Assembly: GCA_963591145.1 (NCBI GenBank) | Contig: CAVARE010000052.1 | Location: 1 to 64,000 of the forward strand | Direction: 5' to 3' | DNA: 64,000 nt | Origin: RGIG5612 sp963591145 | GTDB taxonomy: Bacteria > Bacillota > Clostridia > Lachnospirales > Lachnospiraceae | Notes under the pieces: generated by a model | Database searches by the model: none | Told to the model about the DNA's origin: nothing | Seen by the model: only the letters and a program-made list of their open reading frames with translations | Program-made: the position numbers and the translations under genes | Part shown: positions 54,411 through 63,521 of the stretch, piece after piece | Layout: every line of letters starts with the position of its first letter | How positions within the stretch are numbered: position 1 is the stretch's first letter

Positions 54411-55307
54411 ATGAACGGTAAGATAATCAAGGCTTTATCAGGCTTCTATTATGTAAAGGCTGATAACAAGAAGATCTATGAATGTAAGGCCAAGGGCACA
54501 TTCAGAAATGAGGACATAACACCGCTGGTGGGTGATAATGTCAATATTGATATTATTGATGAGAATGCATGTGTGGGACATGTGGTAGAGATCCTGCCCC
54601 GTAAGAACAGCCTGATACGTCCGGCAGTGGCCAATGTTGATCAGGCTATGGTTGTATTTGCAGTAAGACAGCCTACCCCGAATCTCAGCATCCTGGACAG
54701 ATTCCTGGTTCTCATGAAGAAGCAGGGAATAGAGACGATCATCGTGTTTAATAAGAAGGATCTGGCCAAGGTTGATGATGTCAAGAATCTTAAGAACATA
54801 TATAAGAAATCAGGCTGTAAGGTATATTTTGTAACAGCTGGAACGGACAGGCCATCCCTGTCCAATCTTAAGATGCATTTAAGAGGCAAGATCACTGTTA
54901 TGGCAGGCCCGTCAGGCGTAGGCAAGTCGACCATCCTGAACCTCATAGCAAGATCCGGCAATGAAGATGTGGCTGAGGTGGGCGCCATCAGCAGCAAGGT
55001 TGGAAGAGGCAAGCATACCACCAGACATAACGAGATATATACATTGAGAAATAGATATCAGATCGTCGATACACCAGGGTTCACATCTCTTCTGGTAAAT
55101 GCAGATGACGTATCTCGTGAAGAACTTAAGAATTATTTCCCAGAATTTGCCCCTTATGAATGCAAATGTCCATTTAAGGACTGCGCGCATATTAAGGAGC
55201 GCGACTGCGCTGTAAGGAAGGCTGTAGATGAAGGCCAGATCGCGCAGAGCAGATATAATAGCTATAAGGCAATATATGAGGAACTTAAATCCCAGAAGAA
55301 ATATTAA
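54411..55307 (+). CDS. rsgA: Ribosome small-subunit GTPase RsgA
   Basis: RsgA is a late 30S assembly GTPase, 298 residues. An N-terminal OB fold precedes a circularly permuted GTPase: NKKDLAK (G4) before GPSGVGKSTILN (G1), then DTPGFTSL (G3). The C-terminal zinc site is CKCPFKDCAHIKERDCAV. The order prkC-rsgA-rpe is widespread in Firmicutes. Confidence 0.96.
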   Translation: MNGKIIKALSGFYYVKADNKKIYECKAKGTFRNEDITPLVGDNVNIDIIDENACVGHVVEILPRKNSLIRPAVANVDQAMVVFAVRQPTPNLSILDRFLVLMKKQGIETIIVFNKKDLAKVDDVKNLKNIYKKSGCKVYFVTAGTDRPSLSNLKMHLRGKITVMAGPSGVGKSTILNLIARSGNEDVAEVGAISSKVGRGKHTTRHNEIYTLRNRYQIVDTPGFTSLLVNADDVSREELKNYFPEFAPYECKCPFKDCAHIKERDCAVRKAVDEGQIAQSRYNSYKAIYEELKSQKKY

Positions 55308-55381
55308 GTACCAAGTGACCAGCTGTCCTGAAACGGCAGCACGTACGACGTATTTTAAAGTCATCAGAAAGAGGCAGAAAT

Positions 55382-56032
55382 ATGAATATATTATCACCTT
55401 CTGTGCTGGCATGTGATTTTGCCAACATGGGTGAGCAGTTAAGAGAGATAACAGAAGCGGGAGCTAAATATGTACATTTAGATGTTATGGACGGATTATT
55501 TGTTCCGTCCATATCCTTTGGAATGCCGCTTATCAAATCAATAAGACCGGTTACGGATATTGTATTTGACGTGCATCTTATGATCAATGAGCCCATCAGA
55601 TATATTGATGAGTTTAAGGCCTGCGGCGCTGACATCATCACCGTTCATTATGAGGCCTGCAGTGATGTGGCAGCAACGCTTAAGAAGATTCGTGAGGCAG
55701 GACTTAAGGCGGGATTGTCTATTAAGCCTAAGACGGATGTTGAGGTCTTAAGAGAATATCTGGGCTTATGCGATATGATTCTTCTGATGAGCGTCGAACC
55801 GGGATTTGGCGGACAGAAATTCATCGAAGGATCTGACAAGAAGGCAGCGGCCATCAGACAGATGATAAATGAATCTCCATATGATATAGATCTTGAAATC
55901 GATGGCGGCATCAATCTGGATAATGTCAAGACCGTGCTTGATGCCGGAGTCAATGTAATCGTGGCGGGAAGCGCGGTATTCAAGGATCCGTATGGCAATA
56001 CTGAGAAGTTTATGAAGATCTTAAACGGCTGA
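55382..56032 (+). CDS. rpe: Ribulose-phosphate 3-epimerase
   Basis: This enzyme interconverts ribulose-5-P and xylulose-5-P in the pentose phosphate pathway, 216 residues. The motifs SPSVLACDFANMGEQL, HLDVMDGLFVPSISFG, DVHLM, MSVEPGFGGQKF and EIDGGINLDN (catalytic Asp residues and metal His) are all present. It ends the ftsK-rpe block. Confidence 0.96.
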   Translation: MNILSPSVLACDFANMGEQLREITEAGAKYVHLDVMDGLFVPSISFGMPLIKSIRPVTDIVFDVHLMINEPIRYIDEFKACGADIITVHYEACSDVAATLKKIREAGLKAGLSIKPKTDVEVLREYLGLCDMILLMSVEPGFGGQKFIEGSDKKAAAIRQMINESPYDIDLEIDGGINLDNVKTVLDAGVNVIVAGSAVFKDPYGNTEKFMKILNG

Positions 56033-56164
56033 TATTTTTGTTGAAAAAATAATAATGAAGATGTAGCATATTTATCAATCTATAACTATTTGAAGTCAGC
56101 GGGATCTGCAATCTGTACTTCGAATAGTTATATCAGTTTAATTGAGGAAAGGAAGTTTTTCGTA

Positions 56165-57196
56165 ATGGAAAAAGCTAATTTAGATTGGTCATCGTTAGGA
56201 TTTAATTACATACCTACAAGCATGAGATATGTGATTAATTACAAGGACGGCGCATGGGATGAAGGCGGACTCGTAGCTGATCCTACCATCACAATGAGTG
56301 AATGCGCAGGTGTGCTGCAGTATTCACAGTCTTGCTTCGAAGGACTCAAGGCATATACAACAGCTGACGGACGGATTGTTACATTCCGACCTGACATGAA
56401 TGCTGAGCGTATGATTGATTCGGCTGCACGTCTTGAGATGCCGGTACTTCCTAAAGAAAAATTCATGGAAGCTGTTGATCTGGTAGTAAGTGCCAATGCT
56501 GCATATGTTCCGCCATATGGAAGCGGCGCCACATTATATATCAGACCTTTTATGTTTGCTTCAGGACCTGTTATCGGCGTTAAGCCTGCACAGGAATATC
56601 AGTTCCGTATGTTCTGCACACCTGTTGGCCCATACTTCAAGGGCGGTGCTAAGCCTATCACTATCTGTGTAAGCGAGTTCGACCGTGCAGCACCTAATGG
56701 AACTGGACATATCAAGGCTGGACTTAACTATGCCATGAGCCTTCATGCTCATGAGGTTGCTCATGCAAATGGATTTGACGAGAATATGTTCCTTGATCCT
56801 GCTACACGTACTTATGTAGAGGAAACTGGCGGAGCAAACTTCATATTTATAACTAAGGATGGCAAGCTGGTTACACCTAAGTCTAATTCTATCCTTCCAT
56901 CTATTACCAGAAGATCTCTTGTAGAGGTTGCTGAGAAATATCTGGGTCTTACAGTAGAGCACAGACCTGTCAGATTCGATGAGCTGGAATCATTCGAAGA
57001 ATGTGGATTGTGCGGTACTGCCGCAGTTATCTCACCGGTTGGCCGTGTTGTCGCAGGTGACAAGATTATCTCATTCCCGGCCGGTATGCAGGAGATGGGA
57101 CCTATTACCAAGAAGCTCTATGATACACTTACCGGTATCCAGCAGGGAACTATCGAGGCTCCGGCTGGCTGGATCCACGAGATCAAGGTTCAGTAA
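56165..57196 (+). CDS. ilvE: Branched-chain amino acid aminotransferase
   Basis: This PLP enzyme (fold type IV) transfers amino groups to and from Leu, Ile and Val, 343 residues. The catalytic lysine is in GHIKAGLNYAMS, and ETGGANFIFI and GTAAVISPVG mark the PLP-phosphate region. Length fits the longer IlvE subgroup. I start at ATG 56165, with GAGGAAAGGAAG upstream; the open frame from 56090 has no site and covers the leader. A terminator follows. Confidence 0.94.
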   Translation: MEKANLDWSSLGFNYIPTSMRYVINYKDGAWDEGGLVADPTITMSECAGVLQYSQSCFEGLKAYTTADGRIVTFRPDMNAERMIDSAARLEMPVLPKEKFMEAVDLVVSANAAYVPPYGSGATLYIRPFMFASGPVIGVKPAQEYQFRMFCTPVGPYFKGGAKPITICVSEFDRAAPNGTGHIKAGLNYAMSLHAHEVAHANGFDENMFLDPATRTYVEETGGANFIFITKDGKLVTPKSNSILPSITRRSLVEVAEKYLGLTVEHRPVRFDELESFEECGLCGTAAVISPVGRVVAGDKIISFPAGMQEMGPITKKLYDTLTGIQQGTIEAPAGWIHEIKVQ

Positions 57197-57223
57197 GATT
57201 TATATTTGGCTGATTATTATGAA

Positions 57224-57258
57224 ATGCTGTTGTGCTGAAAAAGTGCGGCAGCATTTTT
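57224..57258 (+). terminator. ilvE terminator
   Basis: ATGCTG-TTGTGC pairs with GTGCGG-CAGCAT (with G-U pairs) around TGAAAAA, and is followed by TTTTT. Confidence 0.8.
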
Positions 57259-57539
57259 GTTATATGCTCAAGGCCTGTTCTTTTACGTGGCGTTTTCGTA
57301 GTTATGCTCAATAGTCTGTCTCTTTACGTGGTGCTTTCGTAGTTATGCTCAGGAGCCTGTCCATTTACACGGCCTGAAAGTACTAAGCTCAAAGCACATC
57401 CGGAAATACAAGGGCTCTCGTGCGGAACTCGCACGCTGAAGCGTGCTCAGACAGTCCTGAGCTCGAGCCCTATCCGGATGCACTTTTCGCTAAGTGCTTT
57501 CAGCCGATTGTGTAAAATGGACAAGCTCTTGAGCATAAC
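57259..57539. repeat. Tandem 41-base units merging into a 200-base imperfect inverted repeat
   Basis: Three units start GTTATGCTCA and end CGTAG/AGTAC: 57259-57300 (42 bases), 57301-57341 and 57342-57382. The third is also the left arm of a long inverted repeat. GTTATGCTCA (57342-57351) matches TGAGCATAAC (57530-57539), and pairing continues through CTGTCCATTTACA, GCTGAAAG, CACATCCGGA and AGGGCTC with few gaps. The central 45 bases form two small hairpins (CGTGCGGAACTCGCACG and CACGCTGAAGCGTG). No open reading frame of note is inside. It resembles a MITE or a large RNA hairpin; identity is unknown. Confidence 0.85.
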
Positions 57540-57570
57540 AAAAAAGCTGCCGTATCATTTACGACAGCTT
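57537..57570 (-). terminator. queA terminator
   Basis: On the minus strand AAGCTGTCGTA pairs with TACGGCAGCTT (one mismatch) and is followed by a run of six T. Confidence 0.8.
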
Positions 57571-57587
57571 GAAATAACGTTTGCTTA

Positions 57588-58640
57588 TCAGTCATCCAGA
57601 TTAGTTATGAACATTGCATCACCGAAACTGAAAAATCTATACTTCTGCTCAACGGCTTCCTTGTAAGCATTCATGATGATCTCTCGTGAGCTGAGAGCAC
57701 TTACCAGCATAAGAAGCGTTGACTCTGGCAGATGAAAATTAGTGATCAGACAGTCTGTGATCTTGAATTTATATCCCGGGTAGATGAAGATATCGGTCCA
57801 GCATGAACGGGCATGTATGTAACCCGTCTCATCAGCCAGCGTCTCAAGTGTACGGGTGGAAGTAGTGCCTACACATACGATGCGTCCACCGCTGCTTCTG
57901 ACTGAGTTGATGATCTCGGCATTTTCCTCCGTGATCATGCACAGCTCAGAATGCATCTTATGATCCAGAACATTTTCTTCCTTAACAGGTCTGAATGTTC
58001 CGAGGCCTACATGAAGTGTGACATGCGCTATCTTGACACCCATGGCCTTAATCTCTTCCAGCAGTTCCGGAGTAAAATGAAGCCCTGCTGTAGGAGCAGC
58101 GGCAGATCCGTCGTGCTCAGCATATACAGTCTGGTATCTGTTCTTATCCTTAAGCTGATGAGTGATATATGGCGGCAGAGGCATCTGTCCTAATCTGTCC
58201 AGGATTTCCTCGAAGATCCCGTCAAATGAGAATCGTATGATTCTGTTGCCGTCAGGCAGCACCTCGATAATCTCGCCTGCCAGCTCTGCATCATCAGGAT
58301 TGTCAGAGCCGAATATAAGCTTGCATCCGATACGAGCCTTCTTGCCAGGCTTAACGAGGCACTCCCAATCAGTATCACTCTTACGAGTAAGAAGCAATAT
58401 CTCAATAGTAGCACCAGTCTCAATTCTGGTTCCATATAATCTGGCAGGAATAACTCTGGTATCATTTATTACCAGACAGTCAGTCGGCTTGAGATACTCC
58501 GTGATATTCTTGAAGATATCATGCTTTATCGCACCGGTCTTCTTATCAAGAACCATGAGCCTCGATGAAGAACGGTCAGCCAGCGGATCCTGCGCAATTA
58601 ATTCTTTTGGTAAATCGTAATAAAAATCTTTCAATAACAT
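57588..58640 (-). CDS. queA: S-adenosylmethionine:tRNA ribosyltransferase-isomerase (QueA)
   Basis: QueA makes epoxyqueuosine in tRNA from SAM, 350 residues. The family start DFYYDLPKELIAQDPL, the block PARLYGTR, APTAGLHFTPELL and the region HVGLGTFRPVKEE near the C-terminal half all match. No tgt or other queuosine gene is in the window, so it stands alone here. The ATG faces a 345-base spacer. Confidence 0.96.
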   Translation of the reverse strand: MLLKDFYYDLPKELIAQDPLADRSSSRLMVLDKKTGAIKHDIFKNITEYLKPTDCLVINDTRVIPARLYGTRIETGATIEILLLTRKSDTDWECLVKPGKKARIGCKLIFGSDNPDDAELAGEIIEVLPDGNRIIRFSFDGIFEEILDRLGQMPLPPYITHQLKDKNRYQTVYAEHDGSAAAPTAGLHFTPELLEEIKAMGVKIAHVTLHVGLGTFRPVKEENVLDHKMHSELCMITEENAEIINSVRSSGGRIVCVGTTSTRTLETLADETGYIHARSCWTDIFIYPGYKFKITDCLITNFHLPESTLLMLVSALSSREIIMNAYKEAVEQKYRFFSFGDAMFITNLDD

Positions 58641-58986
58641 AACTGCAACATATTAACATAATGAAGAAAAAATTCAATCTTAGCAAAGAAGATTTGCGAA
58701 GATTTTGCAGCAAACGAAACACTACAATAAAAAATGTATAGAAATATTTTATAAATAGTCTATGAGATTAGTGGGAAATCGAAGCATGACTTATATATTC
58801 TTCACAAAAATATCACAAAAAATTCATAATAATTACATCTCATTAAACATAAAAGGTGACAATTGTATTAAATTAAACCGTGAATGATGGAAAAAAGTCG
58901 TCAAGTTACATATAATGCAACGTATGCAATACGTAAAAATTGCGTAAAATTATGAAAATGATGACTTGAAAGGAGAAGGAGAGAAA
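58641..58986. other. AT-rich divergent spacer between queA and the surface phosphoesterase gene
   Basis: No gene is supported. TATAAT (58911-58916) is a consensus -10 towards the right-hand gene, but the position 17 bases upstream (GGAAAA) is not a -35. A small dyad, CGTATGCAATACG (58921-58933), would lie at the start of such a transcript. AAGGAGAAGGAGAG at 58970-58983 is the ribosome binding site for the ATG at 58987. Confidence 0.4.
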
Positions 58987-61900
58987 ATGAAAAGATTAAG
59001 TGCAACTCTGGCGGCCTCAATCCTGGCGATTACAATGATCGCAGGTCAGAGTGCTACTGTGTTCGCTGAGGAGGTGATTTACCAGGAAACGGAATCGGAA
59101 ATTGTTGAGACAACGACATATATTGAGGAGTCACAATCTGATGAAGAATTGGTTGAAAAAGTGATAGCTCAAACAGAGGAAATATCGGAAGAACTTGAGG
59201 ATACAGTGATATCAGAACCTGAGAACATTGTGGAGTCAAGCGCTGAGCTGGAGACAATTGAAGAGTCTGAGCTTACAGAAATTCCTGCAGAGACGGTTGA
59301 AGAGACAATTGCAGAAGCGGTTGAAGAGACAACTGCGGAGGTGGTTGAAGAAACAATCGAAGAGGTAGTTGAAGAGACAACTGAAGAAATTCCTGCAGAG
59401 ACATCGTTAGAAGAAACTGAAGAAGAAATTACAGAAGAAGAACAGGAGGAGTCAGAAGAAATTCTTTATGCAGGAGGAGTTCTCGAAGATGGAGTTGAGT
59501 ATGTTTTTGCATATAAAAATCAAAATGGAGAGCTTATTGCAATTTCTGTAGTTGAAGGTAGCGTAGTTGGTAAAAAGATATCAGGATATTCGGATGCAGA
59601 TGATAACTCTAAATGGACAGCAATCGTTGGAAATAAGGGCGCGGCACTTTGCAATAAGGGAACCGGAAGTTATCTGTATTATGATAAGGCAGGAAGTTCA
59701 CTTATAGTTGGAGCATATAGTAGCAAATCGTCGTGGGGCTTTAGCGGCGGTGACCTGGGATATACAGGTGGAGCTGATACATATTATGCTGCAGCTGTAG
59801 AAGATGGTTCAGTTGTATCTTACGGCAAAAACAGCGCAGTTTCATCATACGTAATTGTAACTGCAAGTGGCGAAAATACGGGTGGAGAGGCTGAAAGCAG
59901 TAGCTCTTCGACAGACGATACTTCTAGTAGCACAATCACATATAATGAGACATCCAATCTTGATACATTTACATATGTAAGTCTGGTTAATCCTAAAACT
60001 GGAATAGCGCTTAAGTTGGATATGAATGCATTCCAGTCAGCAACTACAACAGTTACAGGTGATGCAGGAAGCCGTACAGCAAGTGCTGCTAAGGGAACCA
60101 GTATTCAGATTAAGAAGGTCGGAGACGGATATGCATTATTGATGTCAGATCCTCCAGGAACATGGAATTTCATTCATGTCGATGGTGGAACTCTTGCCAA
60201 GGACAGCGACTCAACAGCAGAAGAAAAATACAATAAGTGGAATCTGGATGCAGATGGTCATCTATATTACGACGACAACGGAACTAAGTATTACCTTAAT
60301 TCTGACGGTACGGTAGGCACAGAATATGATGGTGTTTCAATCCTGCTCGGTGGAACTGAGGCCGCAAGCGCCGGCGGCGGTGGCGGCAATGGCGGCAACA
60401 GCATCGTAAGCAAAATTAAGGCAGATGGTCCACAGGTTGTAAATCATCCGGAAGCAACTAATGTAGAATATGAGGGAACTGGATATGAGGCTCCTAGATA
60501 TTCAACTACAGCAGCACTTCCAGAAGGCTCAACAGCAACATCCATTACATTTAAATGGTATGTAAATAATACTCTCGTAGCAACAAATATTCGCAGCGAT
60601 GCAGTAGCAGGAGCAGAGATTACAGACGTATTCCAGGCTGATCAGCTCAAGGGCGTTACAGCTGGTGTATATCCAGTATACTGCGAAGTATCATGCACAA
60701 TAGCAGGCGAAGACGGTACAGAAACAGAATATACGAATACAGCTGCAACAGTAAACTTCATCGTTTGCAAGGGAATCAGAAGCAATACAGCATTAACATT
60801 CTCTGATGTACATGAAGGATTTGACAGTATCGGAACAGCCATTTCAAATGTTATGGGCGATGAAGGTCTGATTCCTGCACTTATCATTTGTACAGGTGAC
60901 TGGGCTAATGGACATTACTCAGGTGCTGAGCTTGATTCAGAAGGATACAATACAACTCTTAATACTTTTATCTCAAGGTTAAAAGGACAGGCAGGCGGCA
61001 TCGATACAGTATTTGTATCAGGTAACCATGACAGTGGTGAAGCCGCAATCACAGCTTCAATCGATGCTGATCTCGGCGCAGCTGAGGATTATGATGGCGT
61101 TGGTGTTATTTATGACAGTGATGCAGATACTGACAGTGTTGGAACCAGTGAAGCAGATGACGGTCTGATCGTATTTGGTATTAACTATGAGAATATCGAA
61201 GGTGAGAATGGTACAGATTATGATAATATCTATGATGATCTGGCAAACTTCTTAAGCGATTTAAGAGATGATTATGCAGGTCAGCTGGTTGTTATATCTG
61301 CACATGCAGGACTTCATCAGTTGGAAGACTGGGGCGGAGAAGCAGCATATAATATTAACAATGCTAATAAGATCGTAGCACTTCTTAATGAATATGCTGA
61401 AACAGGTATGAATATTCTGTATATGTTCGGACATAACCATTCAAAGGGTGAGTCAGAGCTTGCACTCGTTCCTGGTGATGAGATTACAACAGTTATAAGT
61501 TATACTGACAAAACAACAGAAACTGTTCCTATAAGCTTCGCATATGGCCATGCAGGATATCTCCTTCAGGGCACAGGCAGCGGTGCTGCAAGATATTCAC
61601 TTATCTCATGGGATACAGTTAAGGATACCTTCACTAAGGACGTTTACGGTGTTACTGACGGTACTAAGATAGATGATCTGTCATATACTGTAGAAGATGA
61701 CAAATTAATCGTTCACGACTTCACATTCACAGAGGGCAACGGCTCTAAGTGGACAGGAGATGCAAATGGTCTGAAGTTCGAAGTAAACGGAAATGCTGAT
61801 ACATTTACAAGTCTTAAGATTGATGGTAAGGAAGTTGACCCTAAGGATTATACAATCGCTAAGGGATGTACAGAAATTACTCTTTCAGCAGCTTATCTGA

Positions 61901-62268
61901 AGCAGCTGGCTAGTGGCGAAACACCACATACAATCGAGGCTAATTATGAAAGCGGTTCAGCGGTTGCAGCGTTCTTCGTAGATAATAAAGTTGAAGAAGT
62001 AAAACCTGCAGAGCCTGAATCAAAGACAGAACAACAGGAAGTAAAGCCAGCAGAGCCTGAAACAAAGGCAAATCAGCCAGAAGTAAAGCCGGCAGACGGC
62101 AACAAGCCAGCAGGCGGTGACAAGCCGGCTATGGGACCAAACAGTGATATTCCTAAGACTGGTGATACCAATAATGCGTTGATCTGGATAATCATTATGG
62201 TTGCATGTGCAGCTTGCATAGTAACAGTATTTACATGCCTGATCAGAAGAAACAGAAAGAACAGGTAA
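58987..62268 (+). CDS. Cell-wall-anchored calcineurin-like metallophosphoesterase
   Basis: The 1093-residue surface protein has a signal peptide (MKRLSATLAASILAITMIAG..., cut near VFAEE). A Glu/Thr/Val-rich stalk (about 30-160) is followed by two beta-rich modules (about 165-290 and 320-460) and an Ig-like piece (about 480-600). The metallophosphoesterase domain has TFSDVHEG, CTGDWANG, VSGNHDSG, SAHAGLH and MFGHNHS, all the metal ligands. The end has a Pro/Lys/Glu repeat, the sortase-like motif IPKTG, a membrane helix and RRNRKNR. Substrate could be nucleotides or other phosphoesters outside the cell. I start at ATG 58987; an upstream TTG (58966) lacks a ribosome binding site. Confidence 0.88.
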   Translation: MKRLSATLAASILAITMIAGQSATVFAEEVIYQETESEIVETTTYIEESQSDEELVEKVIAQTEEISEELEDTVISEPENIVESSAELETIEESELTEIPAETVEETIAEAVEETTAEVVEETIEEVVEETTEEIPAETSLEETEEEITEEEQEESEEILYAGGVLEDGVEYVFAYKNQNGELIAISVVEGSVVGKKISGYSDADDNSKWTAIVGNKGAALCNKGTGSYLYYDKAGSSLIVGAYSSKSSWGFSGGDLGYTGGADTYYAAAVEDGSVVSYGKNSAVSSYVIVTASGENTGGEAESSSSSTDDTSSSTITYNETSNLDTFTYVSLVNPKTGIALKLDMNAFQSATTTVTGDAGSRTASAAKGTSIQIKKVGDGYALLMSDPPGTWNFIHVDGGTLAKDSDSTAEEKYNKWNLDADGHLYYDDNGTKYYLNSDGTVGTEYDGVSILLGGTEAASAGGGGGNGGNSIVSKIKADGPQVVNHPEATNVEYEGTGYEAPRYSTTAALPEGSTATSITFKWYVNNTLVATNIRSDAVAGAEITDVFQADQLKGVTAGVYPVYCEVSCTIAGEDGTETEYTNTAATVNFIVCKGIRSNTALTFSDVHEGFDSIGTAISNVMGDEGLIPALIICTGDWANGHYSGAELDSEGYNTTLNTFISRLKGQAGGIDTVFVSGNHDSGEAAITASIDADLGAAEDYDGVGVIYDSDADTDSVGTSEADDGLIVFGINYENIEGENGTDYDNIYDDLANFLSDLRDDYAGQLVVISAHAGLHQLEDWGGEAAYNINNANKIVALLNEYAETGMNILYMFGHNHSKGESELALVPGDEITTVISYTDKTTETVPISFAYGHAGYLLQGTGSGAARYSLISWDTVKDTFTKDVYGVTDGTKIDDLSYTVEDDKLIVHDFTFTEGNGSKWTGDANGLKFEVNGNADTFTSLKIDGKEVDPKDYTIAKGCTEITLSAAYLKQLASGETPHTIEANYESGSAVAAFFVDNKVEEVKPAEPESKTEQQEVKPAEPETKANQPEVKPADGNKPAGGDKPAMGPNSDIPKTGDTNNALIWIIIMVACAACIVTVFTCLIRRNRKNR
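59296..59391 (+). repeat. 24-base tandem repeat in the acidic stalk
   Basis: Four units beginning GTTGAAGAGACAA (59296, 59320, 59344, 59368) encode VEETIAEA, VEETTAEV, VEETIEEV and VEETTEEI. The stalk can change length in frame. Confidence 0.9.
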
Positions 62269-62291
62269 TATTCAGAAAATTTTACGGAAGA

Positions 62292-62315
62292 AGGCCTCTT
62301 GATTGAGGCCTTTTT
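62292..62315 (+). terminator. Terminator after the surface phosphoesterase gene
   Basis: AGGCCTC (62292-62298) pairs with GAGGCCT (62305-62311) around TTGATT and runs into TTTTTC. Confidence 0.85.
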
Positions 62316-62448
62316 CTTTGATACTATCAATGAGTCACGCAGGGGCACGCTGTGTGGAACCGTGTTATTACGGCAGCTGCCAAATGATTATGCAGAGCGA
62401 TATTTGGCTGGCTATTCGTGCGAATCACAGAATGAGAGGTAAATTGAT

Positions 62449-63258
62449 ATGAAGAAGATATTTGCATTAATGCTTGGGACTATGATTATTTCGATGTCTG
62501 CATTTGGCGCATATGCATCTGAAGAGGCAGCATCAGTTGATGGTATTGAGTTCTCCGAGGATGGCGAGGTAGTGATGGGCGATTACTCAACCATTACTCT
62601 GAATCAGGAGCTGATTGATGTTTCAGATGATACGGTTGACGGTTACATTGACACCATGTCGACGGATCTTGCGGCAGCATATTCGGATATTTATCCGGAG
62701 GCTCCGCAGATAACAGATGACATAATCGCTGAGTATTCTGAGATGTATTTCGGTACTCAGCTGGATACGGTAGATGCAGCGAAAGCATTTATAAAAGAAA
62801 CATTATACAGTCAGAGCTATAGGGCAGCATTTTTCACAGAGCTGTTAAGCCTGGCAGAGATTGTATCTTATCCACAGGCTGAATATGAGATGACGACAGA
62901 ATATGCGGAAAATGAGATTGCATATTATGCTGCAGCGGCTAGCCTGACAGAGGATGAGATGGCACAGAAATCAGGATTCGAATCAGCAGCTGATTTCGTC
63001 TCACAGGAAGCTAAGAGCCTTGTGGCAAATGCATTGATTTTCGATAAGATATTGGATGATCTGGGAATCGAATGCACTCAGGAAGAAATTGATGCTGCAC
63101 TGGCTGATTATATGGTAGAACAGGGTCTCGGAACAGCTGATGAGCTGGAGGCATTTAAGGAGAGCGCAGGAGAAACCTGGATGTGGCTCTTCACAGAGAC
63201 TCAGTACAAGGCCGGAGTAGTTTACGATGCACTCCAGGATCGCGTTGTAGTTGAATAA
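62449..63258 (+). CDS. Secreted protein resembling the trigger factor C-terminal (chaperone) domain
   Basis: The 269-residue protein has a signal peptide (MKKIFALMLGTMIISMSAFGAYA, cleavage before SEEA). The mature part is acidic and helical. Its second half (YPQAEYEMTTEYAENEIAYYAAAASLTEDEMAQ ... SLVANALIFDKILDDLGIECTQEEIDAAL) follows the pattern of the trigger factor/SurA chaperone arms, where a helix with AL-IFDKI is followed by EEIDAAL. No ribosome-binding or FKBP domain is present. A role as an extracytoplasmic folding helper is inference from this pattern. It is a single-gene unit. Confidence 0.7.
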   Translation: MKKIFALMLGTMIISMSAFGAYASEEAASVDGIEFSEDGEVVMGDYSTITLNQELIDVSDDTVDGYIDTMSTDLAAAYSDIYPEAPQITDDIIAEYSEMYFGTQLDTVDAAKAFIKETLYSQSYRAAFFTELLSLAEIVSYPQAEYEMTTEYAENEIAYYAAAASLTEDEMAQKSGFESAADFVSQEAKSLVANALIFDKILDDLGIECTQEEIDAALADYMVEQGLGTADELEAFKESAGETWMWLFTETQYKAGVVYDALQDRVVVE

Positions 63259-63366
63259 TGTGAGAATTGCGGGAGCGCATAGCGCGTAGCAATCCGGGTA
63301 TCATTGAAATCAAATACCCTTTGCCCCAACATCATAATATTATTTTAAAATCTAAAAAACGAATAT

Positions 63367-63465
63367 AGCTGCCCCTGCCGGGACGGCGCAGTCCACTGCG
63401 AGAAATCAATCAGCGAAGGCGATTTCGAGCAGTGGCTGCACGCCGAGGTTCACGGCGGGGCAGCT
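63367..63465 (+). repeat. Dispersed structured repeat, copy F (complete, with terminator-like end)
   Basis: Arms AGCTGCCCC (63367-63375) and GGGGCAGCT (63457-63465) pair perfectly and run into GTTTTT. Inside are the GGGACGGCG / CGCCGAGGTTCACGG basal module and the AATCAGCGAAGGC loop. The inner helix is GAAATC/GATTTC, a paired change from GAAAAC/GTTTTC in the other copies, and the middle stem is CAGTCCACTGC/GCAGTGGCTG. Confidence 0.9.
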
Positions 63466-63492
63466 GTTTTTATGCTGAAACAGCTATCAGCG

Positions 63493-63521
63493 TTGTAATT
63501 GAACTCTATTTATGCTAATAT
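63493..63521 (+). promoter_or_regulatory. leuS promoter
   Basis: TTGTAA (63493-63498) and TAATAT (63516-63521) are 17 bases apart, with TG one base before the -10 (extended -10). A long untranslated leader of about 210 bases follows. Confidence 0.75.

Noticed and set aside
57478..57666. 62-codon plus-strand frame between ilvE and queA
   Set aside because: It runs through the right arm of the inverted repeat and the queA terminator into antisense queA; no ribosome binding site.
462..63465. Dispersed repeats as insertion sequences or their MITEs
   Set aside because: No transposase is in the window and I see no target-site duplications around copies; the conserved parts are loops, not ends. 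A MITE origin cannot be excluded but is not supported.
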